Origin: Amaricoccus sp.
Lineage (GTDB): Bacteria; Pseudomonadota; Alphaproteobacteria; Rhodobacterales; Rhodobacteraceae
Length of the DNA: 64,000 nt
Direction: 5' to 3'
Assembly (NCBI RefSeq): GCF_017993425.1
Contig: NZ_JAGOMQ010000007.1
Coordinates: 1 to 64,000, forward strand
A model generated the notes under the pieces. That model saw nothing but the letters and a program-made list of their open reading frames with translations. It searched no databases and was not told where the DNA came from. Positions within the stretch are counted from its first letter, which is position 1. Each line of letters opens with the position of its first letter. Positions 1 through 9,817 of this stretch are shown here, piece by piece. The translations under genes and the position numbers were made by a program.

Positions 1-72
1 GTCGCAGACGGCGTGGAGCTTGCTGGTCAGGCCTCCTGCCGACCGGCCGAGCCGCCTGGGCTCGGGCCCCCC
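1..72 (-). CDS. IS5-family transposase, orfB (partial, entered by frameshift)
   Basis: In the minus-one frame after the A5G6 slippery run the coding strand reads PRRLGRSAGGLTSKLHAVCD to the window edge. The GRSxGGLTSKLHAVCD segment is the conserved start of the catalytic half of IS427-group transposases. No independent start codon or ribosome-binding site is needed. Translation by programmed minus-one frameshifting from orfA is the expected mode, inferred from the slippery site and matching continuation. The rest of the DDE domain lies outside the window. Confidence 0.7.
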
Positions 73-395
73 TTTTTCAGCGAGGCGGCCGTGCGATGGG
101 CCTTGAGGTTGGTGGCGTCCATCATCAGGCGCGCCTGCGGCCCCTCGAGGGCGGCGAGTTCGGCGAAGATGCGCTGGAAGACCCCCTTGGCGGACCAGCG
201 GGCGAACCGGTTGTAGAGGGTCTTGTGGGGACCGTATTCCGGCGGGGCGTCGCGCCAGCGGAGACCGTTGCGGATCACGTGGATAATTCCGCTGAGAACC
301 CGCCGGTCATCAACCCGGGGTATTCCATGAGACTTGGGGAAAAGCGGAGACAACAGCGCCACCTCTTCGGCGGTCAGCCAAAAGCGATCACTCAT
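27..395 (-). CDS. IS5-family transposase, orfA
   Basis: This is the N-terminal half of a DDE transposase (about 122 aa) with the usual opening MSDRFWLTAEE, the helix-turn-helix-like segment RRVLSGIIHVIRNGLRWRD and the first catalytic region LMMDATNLKAHRTA. The ATG at 395 is chosen because AAGGAG sits at good spacing upstream; a longer reading to 425 lacks a site. The frame ends at 27. Near the end the coding strand carries A5G6 (positions 67-77). A minus-one slip there leads into orfB, as in other IS427-group elements. It probably still makes a functional fused transposase, but most of orfB is outside the window. Confidence 0.85.
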   Translation of the reverse strand: MSDRFWLTAEEVALLSPLFPKSHGIPRVDDRRVLSGIIHVIRNGLRWRDAPPEYGPHKTLYNRFARWSAKGVFQRIFAELAALEGPQARLMMDATNLKAHRTAASLKKGGPSPGGSAGRQEA

Positions 396-595
396 GGGAC
401 TGCTCCTTTTCCCAGAATGAATCACAAATACCCTGATCAGGGAATCCCCTTAATGGGTCCTGACACTATTTGTGCGCAAATAAGCATGATCGAGATACCG
501 CCCGTTCACATCTGCCCGGGCTCGTCCAGCAGCATCGCCGGGCGGTCGCCAGGGCGACGGGCGCGTCCCGGGAAAAGCGCCCCACCCAGGCGCCG

Positions 596-2359
596 TCACA
601 CTTCCGCCCCCGCGAACTGGAGCCGGTAGAGGTCGGCATAGAGCCCCCCATGGACCAGCAGCTCGGCATGGGTGCCCTGCTCGACGATGCGGCCGCGGTC
701 CATCACCACGATGCTGTCGGCGTCGAGGATCGTCGTCAGCCGGTGGGCGATCACCAGCGTCGTCCGCCCGTGCGACAGCCGGTCGAGCGCGGTGCGGATC
801 ATCGCCTCGCTCTCGGCGTCGAGCGCCGAGGTCGGCTCGTCGAGGAGCAGGATCGGCGCGTCGCGCAGGATCGCCCGGGCGATGGAGAGCCGCTGGCGCT
901 CGCCCCCCGAGAACGAGGCCTCCGACGGGATGATCATCGTGTCGTAGCCCTTGGGCAGCGCCCGGATGAACCCGTCCGCCGCGGCCGCCTCCGCGGCGGC
1001 GACGATGTCCTCGCGCGTCGCGCCCCTGCGCCCGAAGCCGATGTTCTGCGCCACCGTCCCGGTCAGCAGCACCGAATCCTGGCTCACCACCGCGATCTGG
1101 TTGCGGAGCGATTCCAGCGTCAGCTCGCGGATGTCGATCCCGTCGAGGCAGATCCGCCCGTCCACCGGGTCGTAGAGCCGCGGCAGCAGGTTGAACACCG
1201 TCGACTTGCCCGCGCCCGACCGGCCGACCAGCGCCACCCGCGACCCCGGCTGCACCCGCATCTCGAAATCCTCGAGCGCCACATGCCCGTCGGGATAGGC
1301 GAAATCGACGCTCTCGTAGGTGATGAGCCCGATCGTCCGCCCCATGGTCCGCGGCCCGTCGACGATCGAGTTCTGGCTGTCGAAGAGCATGAAGATGCGG
1401 TCGAGCGCCGCGCCGCCCGTCGCCACCGCGGCATAGGTCGAGCCGAGCCGCCGCGCCGGCGAGACCGCGACCCCGAGCCCGGTCAGGAGGCCGGTGAAGT
1501 CCGCGAGCGTGATCGTGCCCGCGCTCATCCGCATCCCCACCACGAAGAGCAGGATGCCGACCGCGACGGCGCCCAGCATCTCCATCAGCGGCGACAGCCG
1601 CGCCTGCCACTTGTTGGCCTTGACCTTGAGCCCGAACAGCCCCTCGAAGACGAGGCCGGCGCTCTCCGCCATCGGCTCCTCGAGCTGGTAGGTCCGCGCC
1701 ATGCGGATGCCGGACAGGCCCTCGGTCACGGTCGAGGTCATCGAGGCGATCTGGTTCTGGGTCCGGCGCGACACCCGCCGCAGCCGCTGCCCGATGATGA
1801 TCACCGGGAAGAGCGCGACGAGGAACACCCCGAACATGGCGAGCGTCAGCGGCCAGTCGATCGTCAGCATCATCCCGAAGGCGCCGACCATGGTCAGCAC
1901 GTTGGTGATGCCGCCCATCAGCGACTTCACCGAGCGGCTGACGAGGCCGATGTCGGAGGAGAACCGCGCCGCCAGCCCCGCCGGCGCCTCGGTCCTGAGA
2001 TGCGCGAGGTCGGCCCCGACCAGCCGCGCGAACATCGCCTTCTGCAGGTCGGTCTCGGTGCGGATCACCGCGCGCTGCACCGTGGTCTCGCGCATGTAGT
2101 CGGTCGAGGCGCTGATCACCGTCAGCCCGATCACCGCGAGCGGCCCCCAGTACATCACCGAGTACTGCCCGTTCTCGAAGGCGTGGACGATCATCTGCAT
2201 CAGCTTGGCGTAGGCCGCCGTCGCGCCGGCGGTGAGGATCATCAGCCCGAGGCCGAGGATGTAGAGCCGGCGGTTGCGGCTCAGCCATTCGCGCCAGAGC
2301 CGCACGTAGGGACCGGTGGTGATCGGCCCGGGCTCGGGCTTGCGCTTGTATTTCGCCAT
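596..2359 (-). CDS. ABC exporter half-transporter, MsbA-like (fused permease and ATPase)
   Basis: This 587-aa protein joins an ABC-type-1 membrane domain (about residues 30-320, six hydrophobic helices) to a nucleotide-binding domain. Walker A is GRSGAGKST near residue 380, the signature is FSGGERQRLSIARA and Walker B is ILLLDEPTSALD, followed by an H-loop in VIAHRLTT. This architecture and length fit homodimeric lipid/multidrug exporters such as MsbA. The substrate cannot be told from sequence. The ATG at 2359 opens MAKYKRKPEPGP. It is transcribed divergently from the aminotransferase at 2495, so the 135-bp gap should hold both promoters. No partner gene shares its strand, which supports a self-sufficient homodimer. 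Confidence 0.9.
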   Translation of the reverse strand: MAKYKRKPEPGPITTGPYVRLWREWLSRNRRLYILGLGLMILTAGATAAYAKLMQMIVHAFENGQYSVMYWGPLAVIGLTVISASTDYMRETTVQRAVIRTETDLQKAMFARLVGADLAHLRTEAPAGLAARFSSDIGLVSRSVKSLMGGITNVLTMVGAFGMMLTIDWPLTLAMFGVFLVALFPVIIIGQRLRRVSRRTQNQIASMTSTVTEGLSGIRMARTYQLEEPMAESAGLVFEGLFGLKVKANKWQARLSPLMEMLGAVAVGILLFVVGMRMSAGTITLADFTGLLTGLGVAVSPARRLGSTYAAVATGGAALDRIFMLFDSQNSIVDGPRTMGRTIGLITYESVDFAYPDGHVALEDFEMRVQPGSRVALVGRSGAGKSTVFNLLPRLYDPVDGRICLDGIDIRELTLESLRNQIAVVSQDSVLLTGTVAQNIGFGRRGATREDIVAAAEAAAADGFIRALPKGYDTMIIPSEASFSGGERQRLSIARAILRDAPILLLDEPTSALDAESEAMIRTALDRLSHGRTTLVIAHRLTTILDADSIVVMDRGRIVEQGTHAELLVHGGLYADLYRLQFAGAEV

Positions 2360-2494
2360 GGCTCCCCCGCGTCGGCGCGAGGGCGTAGCACGCGGGGCGG
2401 GCGCGAAAAAGGCTCTTCGCGCATTCCCTCCCGCCGCCTTCCCTCCGACGGCCGGCCGCGATAACGTCGCCGCCGTCTTTCGGGAGCCATGCCC

Positions 2495-3712
2495 ATGTCC
2501 CTCGCCTTCGGCCGCGACCTCCGCGTCATGCCCGGCCCCTCGGTCATCCCCGACCGGGTGCTGCGCGCCATGCACCGGGCCGCGCCGAACATCTACGGGG
2601 GCGAGCTCGCCGAGGTCACCGAGGGCGTGCTCGCCGGCCTGCGCCGGGTGGCGCGGACCTCGGGCGACGTCGCCCTCTACATCGGCAACGGCCACGCCGC
2701 CTGGGAGGCCGCGACCGCGAACCTGCTCGCTCCCGGCGAGCGGGCGCTCGTCGTCGTCACCGGCCGCTTCGGCCAGGGCTGGGCCGACACCGCCGCGCGG
2801 ATGGGGATCGCGGTCGAGACCCTCGACGAGGGCTTCCGCGCCGCCGCCGACCCGGGCCGCATCGAGGACCGCCTGCGCGCCGACCGCGAGGGAAGGATCA
2901 AGGCCGTCCTCGTCGTCCATGCCGACACCGCCTCCTCGGTCCGCAACGACATCCCCGCGGTGCGCGCCGCGATCGACGCCGCCGGCCATCCGGCGCTCCT
3001 CGCCGTGGACGGCGTGGCGAGCCTCGGCTGCGACCGCCTCGAGATGGACGCCTTCGGCGCCGACCTGCTGGTCGGGGCCTGCCAGAAGGGGCTGATGACG
3101 CCCCCGGGCGTCGCCGCCGTCTGGATCGGCCCGCGCGCCCGCGCCGCCGCGGTGGATTGCCGCTCGCCCTACTGGGACTGGGGCCCGCGCATCGCGCCGG
3201 CGCGCTACTACCAGCTCTTCTGCGGCACCGCCCCCACCCATCACATCTACGGCCTCGCCGAGGCGCTGGCGATGATCGAGGCCGAGGGGCTGGAGAACGT
3301 CTGGGCCCGCCACGCCGCCTTCGCCCGGGCGGTCTGGGCGGCGGTCGAGGCCTGGGGCGCCGCCGGGGCGCTGGCCCTCAACATCGCCGACCCGGCCCGG
3401 CGCAGCCACGCGGTGACCACGGTGCGCCTCGCCGGCGCCGGTGCGCTGCCGCTGCAGCGCTGGTGCGAGGCGGAGGCGGGGCTCACCCTCGGCGTCGGTC
3501 TGGTCGGCCCCGGCGAGCGCGAGGAGGATCTCTTCCGCATCGCCCACATGGGCCATGTCGACCCGCCGATGCTCCTCGGCGCGCTCGCCACGATCGAGGC
3601 CGGCCTCGCCGCCTGCGGCCTGCCGCACGGCCGGGGCGCCGTCGAGGCCGCGGCCCGCGTGATCGCCGCCGCCCGGCCCGTCGCCGCCCGCCCGGTCGCC
3701 GCCGAGGCCTGA
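2495..3712 (+). CDS. class V PLP-dependent aminotransferase (alanine/serine-glyoxylate type)
   Basis: The 405-aa product has the fold-type I class V layout of alanine-glyoxylate or serine-glyoxylate aminotransferases. It opens with FGRDLRVMPGPSVIP, binds PLP around HADTASSVRNDI and AVDGVASLGCDRLEMD, and has the Schiff-base lysine in GACQKGLMTPPG (K198). Such enzymes transfer an amino group to glyoxylate, or act in related amino-acid or purine-derived nitrogen metabolism; the exact donor is not resolved. Two ATGs compete (2489 and 2495). GGGAG at 2482-2486 is only 2 bases from the first but 8 from the second, so 2495 is preferred. The C-terminus ends in an Ala/Pro/Arg-rich low-complexity tail. 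It stands alone between divergent and downstream genes. Confidence 0.85.
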   Translation: MSLAFGRDLRVMPGPSVIPDRVLRAMHRAAPNIYGGELAEVTEGVLAGLRRVARTSGDVALYIGNGHAAWEAATANLLAPGERALVVVTGRFGQGWADTAARMGIAVETLDEGFRAAADPGRIEDRLRADREGRIKAVLVVHADTASSVRNDIPAVRAAIDAAGHPALLAVDGVASLGCDRLEMDAFGADLLVGACQKGLMTPPGVAAVWIGPRARAAAVDCRSPYWDWGPRIAPARYYQLFCGTAPTHHIYGLAEALAMIEAEGLENVWARHAAFARAVWAAVEAWGAAGALALNIADPARRSHAVTTVRLAGAGALPLQRWCEAEAGLTLGVGLVGPGEREEDLFRIAHMGHVDPPMLLGALATIEAGLAACGLPHGRGAVEAAARVIAAARPVAARPVAAEA

Positions 3713-3766
3713 CGGTCGAGGGGGCCTGACGGGCGAGGCGTGACGGTCGAGGCGTGACGGGCGGGC
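3710..3766. repeat. short tandem repeat after aminotransferase stop
   Basis: TGACGG begins at 3710, 3727, 3741 and 3755, giving units of 17, 14 and 14 bp with the pattern TGACGGKCGAGGCG. The first TGA is the stop codon of the aminotransferase. It looks like local replication slippage that duplicated the gene end; no function is evident. Confidence 0.6.
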
Positions 3767-3779
3767 GGCCGCCCGCCCG
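3758..3779. terminator. perfect 22-bp palindrome, possible hairpin terminator
   Basis: The arms CGGGCGGGCGG and CCGCCCGCCCG are perfectly self-complementary with no loop spacer. It lies 46 bp after the aminotransferase stop and before the promoter region of the kinase gene. There is no U-tract, so it is not a canonical intrinsic terminator. It may act as a transcript-end or pausing structure. Confidence 0.35.
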
Positions 3780-3815
3780 GCGGCCGCGACAAGCGACTCT
3801 TCCCTAAATTGCATT

Positions 3816-3844
3816 TTGCCATTTTGCGAATCGTCGTGTATCGT
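3816..3844 (+). promoter_or_regulatory. candidate sigma-70-type promoter for the phosphorelay genes
   Basis: TTGCCA (3816-3821) and TATCGT (3839-3844) are separated by exactly 17 bp, in an unusually A/T-rich pocket 88 bp before the kinase start at 3932. ATTTTGC occurs twice in the same stretch. It should drive the kinase and the downstream response-regulator gene. Confidence 0.45.
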
Positions 3845-3931
3845 CTCACGAACGACGCGGCCGAATTTCAACCACAAGGTTACGATCGGAACCCCGGCTC
3901 CGGCTCGTTGGCCCGCCGCGCGAGGATCAGG

Positions 3932-5461
3932 ATGGCGACGCTCGATTCCTCCATGCACGCGATCGCCGCCGCGGGCGGATCGGCGCGCGACCGCGCGATG
4001 ATCGCGCACGACGTCCGCTGCGCGCTGCACGGCGTCACCGGCGGCGTCGCCATCCTCGAGCAGGCGCGGCTCGATCCCGGCCTGCGCGAGCAGATCGAGC
4101 GCGTCGCCGCGGCCTCGCGGACGCTCGCCAGCGTCCTCGGCCAGCTCCTCGACGAGGCCGCGCCCGACGCCGGCGACGCCCCCGTGGACCTCGACGCCTT
4201 CCTGCGCCACCTGGCGCGCCGCTGGACCGGCGAGGCCCGCGAGCACGACGTCGAGTTCGTCGCGCGCGCCGCGCCGGACGCGCCCGCGGCGCTCGACGTC
4301 GACCCGGTCGCGCTGGAGCGCGCCTTCGGCAACGTCATCTGCAACGCCGTGCGCCATTCCGGCCCGGGCCGCGTCCGCATCGACGTGCTGCGCGGCGACG
4401 ACGGCGGCTGCGTGCTGCGCGTGCGCGACGACGGGCCCGGCCTGCCGCGCGCCACGCTCGACCGCGTGATGGGCGAGCGCGGCGGCCTGACGGAGATCCG
4501 CGGCGAGGGCAGGGGGCTCGGCCTCCACATCGCGCGGCGCCTCTGCGCCGAGATGGGGGGCCTGCTCACGCTCGGCGACGCCGGCCCCGGCGGCGGCCTC
4601 GAGGCCCGCCTCGCCTTCCCGCCGCGCCTCTGCGTCCAGCCGGACGAGCCCGCGGACGCGGCCTCCGCGCCGCCTGCCCGCCGCGACGTGCTGCACGGCC
4701 TGCGCGTCCTCCTCGCCGAGGACAACCCGACGAACCAGATGGTCGCCACGCAGATGCTCGCGGCGCTCGGGGCCGAGGTCGAGGTCAGCGCCGACGGCGT
4801 CGAGGCGCTGCAGCGCTTCGAGGCCGGCGAGTTCGACCTCGTCATCGCCGACATCGAGATGCCGCGGATGTCCGGGCTCGACGTGATCCGCGCCATCCGC
4901 GGCCGTGGCGACCGGCGCGCCCGCGTGCCGATCGTCGCGCTCACCGCCTACGCGATGCGCGAGCACCGCGAGCGCATCGCCGCGGCGGGGGCCAACGGCC
5001 TGATCTCCAAGCCGATCGCCAGCATCGAGGCCTTCGGCGCGGCGCTCCGCGAGCACATCGCCGCGGGGCCCGCCGCCGCGGCCGGCGGCGCGGCCGGCCC
5101 GGAGGACGCCGACGGCGCGCCGGTCGCGGACCTCGCGATCTTCGACGCGCTCTGCGCCTCGATCGGCATGAACATGATGGCGGAGCTCCTCGACAAGGTG
5201 GTCGCCGACCTCCTCCAGGCCCGCGAGGACCTCGCCGCCGCCATCGAGGCGCTCGACCGCAAGGCGATCCGCTCCGCCTCGCACATCCTGATCTCGGTGG
5301 CCGGCGCCATCGGCGCGACCCGGCTCCAGGCCTGCGCCCGCACGCTGAACGGCGCCGCCCACGGCGACGAGGGCCCGGGCCTGTCGGCGCTGGTGCGCCG
5401 CTGCATGGACGAGATCGAGGCCGCGGTCGCGTTCGCGCGCAGCCGCCGTCCGGCGGGCTGA
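3932..5461 (+). CDS. hybrid sensor histidine kinase with receiver and HPt domains
   Basis: This 509-aa cytoplasmic protein shows no membrane segment or classic sensor domain. An H-box (AHDVRCALHGV, H26) opens it directly. The HATPase domain has an N-box (NVICNAVRHSG), DDGPGLP and GRGLGLHIA. A receiver at about 250-375 has the phospho-acceptor in VIADIEMPR (D307) and the switch lysine in ISKPI. A C-terminal HPt domain has the phospho-histidine in SASHILIS (H451). One polypeptide therefore holds the His-Asp-His steps of a phosphorelay, whose last step should go to the response regulator 11 bp downstream. The ATG at 3932 follows GAGG at 6-bp spacing; an upstream GTG at 3809 overlaps the promoter. 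Confidence 0.85.
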   Translation: MATLDSSMHAIAAAGGSARDRAMIAHDVRCALHGVTGGVAILEQARLDPGLREQIERVAAASRTLASVLGQLLDEAAPDAGDAPVDLDAFLRHLARRWTGEAREHDVEFVARAAPDAPAALDVDPVALERAFGNVICNAVRHSGPGRVRIDVLRGDDGGCVLRVRDDGPGLPRATLDRVMGERGGLTEIRGEGRGLGLHIARRLCAEMGGLLTLGDAGPGGGLEARLAFPPRLCVQPDEPADAASAPPARRDVLHGLRVLLAEDNPTNQMVATQMLAALGAEVEVSADGVEALQRFEAGEFDLVIADIEMPRMSGLDVIRAIRGRGDRRARVPIVALTAYAMREHRERIAAAGANGLISKPIASIEAFGAALREHIAAGPAAAAGGAAGPEDADGAPVADLAIFDALCASIGMNMMAELLDKVVADLLQAREDLAAAIEALDRKAIRSASHILISVAGAIGATRLQACARTLNGAAHGDEGPGLSALVRRCMDEIEAAVAFARSRRPAG

Positions 5462-5472
5462 GGAGCGGCGCC

Positions 5473-6915
<1,443 letters not shown>

Positions 6916-6927
6916 CGCCGCCGGCGC

Positions 6928-6957
6928 TTGCCAATCCGTCCGGCGCCGTCCCATAGT
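6928..6957 (+). promoter_or_regulatory. candidate promoter of the nucleoside-salvage operon
   Basis: TTGCCA (6928-6933) and CATAGT (6952-6957) are 18 bp apart in the 71-bp gap before cdd, the first gene of the deo-type operon. Spacing and hexamers are plausible for housekeeping sigma; no obvious operator palindrome overlaps it. Confidence 0.4.
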
Positions 6958-6986
6958 CGGGGCCGTCCACGAGCCGGGAGAGCCCC

Positions 6987-7385
6987 ATGAGCCTGCACGA
7001 GGTCGCGCTCGCCGCCCGGGAGAACGCGCACGCCCCCTATTCGGGCTTCAAGGTCGGGGCCGCGCTGCGCGCCGCCGACGGCCGCGTCTTCGCCGGCTGC
7101 AACGTCGAGAACGTCGCCTATCCCGAGGGCACCTGCGCCGAGGCCGGGGCGATCGCCGCCATGTGCCTCGCCGGCGCCCGCGAGATCGCCGAGGTCGTCG
7201 TCGTCGCCGACAGCCCCGAGCCGACGCCGCCCTGCGGCGGCTGCCGCCAGAAGCTCGCCGAGTTCGCCTCCCCCGACACCCCCGTCACCCTCGCCGACCT
7301 CGCGGGCGCGCGCTTCCACACCACGGTCGGCGACCTGCTGCCGGGAGCCTTCACGCTCAACCACATGGCCAGGGTCGGCGCGTGA
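6987..7385 (+). CDS. cdd: cytidine deaminase
   Basis: This 132-aa enzyme hydrolytically converts cytidine and deoxycytidine to uridine and deoxyuridine. It is of the short tetrameric type. The zinc ligands are C50 (in TCAEAGAI) and C83/C86 (in PCGGCRQ), the catalytic glutamate is E52, and the substrate-binding stretch is FKVGAALRAADG with NVENVAYPEG. Length and three-cysteine zinc site fit the Bacillus-like class. GGGAG lies just upstream of the ATG. It is first in a tightly packed salvage operon; its TGA overlaps the GTG start of deoC. Confidence 0.95.
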   Translation: MSLHEVALAARENAHAPYSGFKVGAALRAADGRVFAGCNVENVAYPEGTCAEAGAIAAMCLAGAREIAEVVVVADSPEPTPPCGGCRQKLAEFASPDTPVTLADLAGARFHTTVGDLLPGAFTLNHMARVGA

Positions 7386-8152
7386 CCGCCGGGCTCCGGA
7401 ACGCCGCCCGCCGCGCCCTCGTCTGCCTCGACCTGACGAACCTCGACGACGCCTGCGACGCCGACGACGTCGCCGCCCTCTGCCGGCGCGCCCAGACCCC
7501 GAAGGGCTCCGTCGCCGCCGTCTGCGTCTGGCCGCGCTTCGCCGCCCAGGCGAAGGCCGCCCTGCGCGGGACGGGCGTCCGCGTCGCCACCGTCATCAAC
7601 TTCCCCGCCGGCGACGACGACCTCGACGAGGCCAAGGGCGAGGCCCGCGCCGCGATGTTCGCCGGCGCGGACGAGATCGACATGGTCATCCCCTGGCGCA
7701 AGCTCGCCGCCGGCGGCGACCCGATGATCGTCGCGGGACTTCTCCGCGAGATCAAGGATATCACCGGCGCCATCCCCCTGAAGGCGATCCTCGAGACCGG
7801 CGCGCTCGCCGACCCGGTCCTCATCGCCCGCGCCGCCGAGGCGGCCATCGCCGGCGGCGCCGACTTCCTCAAGACCTCGACCGGCAAGACCCCCGTCGGC
7901 GCGACGCCCGAGGCTGCGCGCATCCTGCTCGGGACCATCGCGCGCCTCGACCGCGGCGTCGGCTTCAAGGCCTCCGGCGGCGTCCGCACCGTCGCCCAGG
8001 CCGCCGAATACCTCGCGCTCGCGGATACGATCCTCGGCGCCGGCTGGGCCGGCCCCCGGCACTTCCGCATCGGCGCCTCCGGCCTCCTCGACGCGATCCT
8101 CGCCGAGCTCGGCGTGGCGGACGACCCGATGGAGGGGGACGAGGCCTACTGA
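7382..8152 (+). CDS. deoC: deoxyribose-phosphate aldolase
   Basis: The 256-aa DeoC-family class I aldolase cleaves 2-deoxyribose-5-phosphate to glyceraldehyde-3-phosphate and acetaldehyde. The Schiff-base lysine is K164 in DFLKTSTGK. The proton-relay residues are D100 (DEIDMVI) and K196 (GFKASGGVR), matching the E. coli D102/K167/K201 set. The start is GTG at 7382, inside GTGA shared with the cdd stop, which implies translational coupling. It takes the product of DeoB, encoded two genes downstream. Confidence 0.93.
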   Translation: MTAGLRNAARRALVCLDLTNLDDACDADDVAALCRRAQTPKGSVAAVCVWPRFAAQAKAALRGTGVRVATVINFPAGDDDLDEAKGEARAAMFAGADEIDMVIPWRKLAAGGDPMIVAGLLREIKDITGAIPLKAILETGALADPVLIARAAEAAIAGGADFLKTSTGKTPVGATPEAARILLGTIARLDRGVGFKASGGVRTVAQAAEYLALADTILGAGWAGPRHFRIGASGLLDAILAELGVADDPMEGDEAY

Positions 8153-9459
8153 TGCTGCCGCAGGAGATCATCGTCGCCAAGCGCGACGGCGGGACCCTCT
8201 CCGCCGCGCAGATCCGCTTCATGGTCGAGGGCCTGACCTCCGGCGCGATCACCGAGGGCCAGGCCGCCGCCTTCGCCATGGCCGTCTTCTTCCGCGGCAT
8301 GTCGACCGACGAGCGCGTCGCCCTCACGCTGGCCATGCGCGACAGCGGCGAGGTGCTGCGCTGGGACCTGCCCGGGCCGGTCGTCGACAAGCACTCCTCC
8401 GGCGGCATCGGCGACAACGTCTCGCTGATGCTCGCCCCCGCGCTCGCCGCCTGCGGGGCTTACGTCCCGATGATCTCCGGCCGCGGGCTGGGGCATACCG
8501 GCGGCACCCTCGACAAGCTCGACGCGATCCCCGGCTACGTCACCCAGCCGGACGCCGCCACCTTCCGCCGCGTCGTCGCCGAGGTCGGCTGCGCGATCAT
8601 CGGCCAGACCGCCGACCTCGCCCCCGCCGACAAGCGGCTCTACGCCATCCGCGACGTCACCGGCACCGTCGAGTCGATCGACCTCATCACCGCCTCGATC
8701 CTGTCGAAGAAGCTCGCCGCCGGCCTCGACGCCCTCGTCCTCGACATCAAGGCCGGCTCCGGCGCCTTCATGGCCACCCGCGACGACGCCCGCGCGCTCG
8801 CCCGCAGCCTCGTCGACGTCGCCAACGGCGCCGGCTGCCGCACGGTCGCCCTCGTCACCGACATGAACGAGCCGCTGGCCTCCGCCGCCGGCAACGCCGT
8901 CGAGGTGGCGAACGCCATCCGCTTCCTGACCGGCGAGGAGATCGACGGCCGGCTCTGGGACGTCACCCTCGCCCTCGGCGGCGAGCTCCTCGCGCTCGCC
9001 GGCCTCGCCGCCGATCCCGCGGAGGGCGCCCGCCGCATGGCCGGGGTCTTCGACAGCGGCGCCGCGGCCGAGCGCTTCGCCCGCATGGTCGCCGCCCTCG
9101 GCGGGCCGCGGGACATCCTCGAGAACCACCACCGCCACCTCCGCCGCGCGCCCGTGATGGGCGACGTCGCCGCGGGGCAGGGCGGCCACGTCGCCGCCAT
9201 CGACGGCCGCGCCCTCGGCTACGCCGTCGTCGAGCTCGGCGGCGGCCGCCGCCGCGCCGCCGACGACATCGACCATTCCGTCGGCTTCGAGGGCCTCGTC
9301 GGCCTCGGCGCCGTGGTCGAGCCCGACACGCCCATCGCCCGCCTCCACGCCGCCGACGAGGCCGCCTTCGCCCGCGCCGCCGACCGCCTCCGCCTCGCCT
9401 ACCGCATCGAGGGCCGCGCCCCCGACGAGGGCGCGCTCATCGTCGAGCGGATCGCGTGA
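8152..9459 (+). CDS. deoA: thymidine phosphorylase
   Basis: The 435-aa product phosphorolyses thymidine and deoxyuridine to the free base and deoxyribose-1-phosphate. Family signatures include KHSSGGIGDNVSLMLAP (phosphate site) and SGRGLGHTGGTLDKLD, with the C-terminal alpha/beta domain carrying GHVAAIDGRALGYAVVELGGGR. Length equals that of E. coli DeoA. The ATG overlaps the deoC stop (TGATG), so coupling continues. Cdd supplies deoxyuridine, DeoB isomerises the sugar phosphate and Upp recovers uracil. Confidence 0.95.
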   Translation: MLPQEIIVAKRDGGTLSAAQIRFMVEGLTSGAITEGQAAAFAMAVFFRGMSTDERVALTLAMRDSGEVLRWDLPGPVVDKHSSGGIGDNVSLMLAPALAACGAYVPMISGRGLGHTGGTLDKLDAIPGYVTQPDAATFRRVVAEVGCAIIGQTADLAPADKRLYAIRDVTGTVESIDLITASILSKKLAAGLDALVLDIKAGSGAFMATRDDARALARSLVDVANGAGCRTVALVTDMNEPLASAAGNAVEVANAIRFLTGEEIDGRLWDVTLALGGELLALAGLAADPAEGARRMAGVFDSGAAAERFARMVAALGGPRDILENHHRHLRRAPVMGDVAAGQGGHVAAIDGRALGYAVVELGGGRRRAADDIDHSVGFEGLVGLGAVVEPDTPIARLHAADEAAFARAADRLRLAYRIEGRAPDEGALIVERIA

Positions 9460-9817
9460 CCGCGCCCGCCCACCGCCGCACGGCCGCTGGGCCGCGCCCG
9501 CATCGCGGAGCGGGTCGCAGGACCGCCCCCGCCCGGACCGCCGAGCCCGCGTCGCGCCCGCCGCGCGGACCGCGCCCCGGGCCTCGGCGCGCGCGTCGCG
9601 GAGCGGATCGCGCGACGGTCCCCGCCCCCACGCGGCCCCCGGCCACGGCGCACAGGATTTCATTCAGGTTTGCTAACCTGGAGAGCAGTCGTTTTCCGCC
9701 AACAGGCGGAAAAAAAACAAAAAGACCCTGCGCGCACCTGCGCGCTCCTCTTGGCGGCAAAGGCCGCCTCCCCCGGCCGGCCCCGGGCGATCCCGCTCCG
9801 GCCCGGGACGCCGCCTG
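9460..9817 (+). other. 358-bp structured leader between deoA and deoB
   Basis: No gene is visible. The first 190 bp are extremely G+C rich. Then comes an A/T-rich island with two hairpins: CAGGTT/AACCTG at 9665-9680 and TTTTCCGCC/GGCGGAAAA at 9692-9713, the latter running into an A8 tract. A third hairpin (GGCGGC/GCCGCC) follows near 9753-9770. No U-tract follows any of them on either strand. It may be a leader or an internal promoter region of deoB. Confidence 0.4.

Larger units (their letters stand above)
1..460 (-). mobile_element. IS5-family (IS427-like) insertion sequence, cut by window edge
   Basis: The two-frame IS5-type transposase reads leftward and runs out of the window at base 1. 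The end inside the window lies upstream of orfA, somewhere about 430-470. A palindrome at 432-443 (CCCTGATCAGGG) and the G-rich stretch after it are the best candidates for the terminal region. The other end is not in view, so the terminal inverted repeat and target duplication cannot be verified and the boundary is approximate. Confidence 0.6.

Noticed and set aside
596-5362. A 1588-codon open frame on the minus strand across several genes
   Set aside because: It runs antisense to the aminotransferase and kinase genes. Only the part to 2359 is a real gene; the rest is Gly/Arg/Ala-rich shadow coding caused by high G+C.
9692-9713. TTTTCCGCC/GGCGGAAAA hairpin as an intrinsic terminator
   Set aside because: On the plus strand it is followed by A residues. 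On the minus strand the T-run precedes the stem. Neither direction gives a U-tract after the hairpin.
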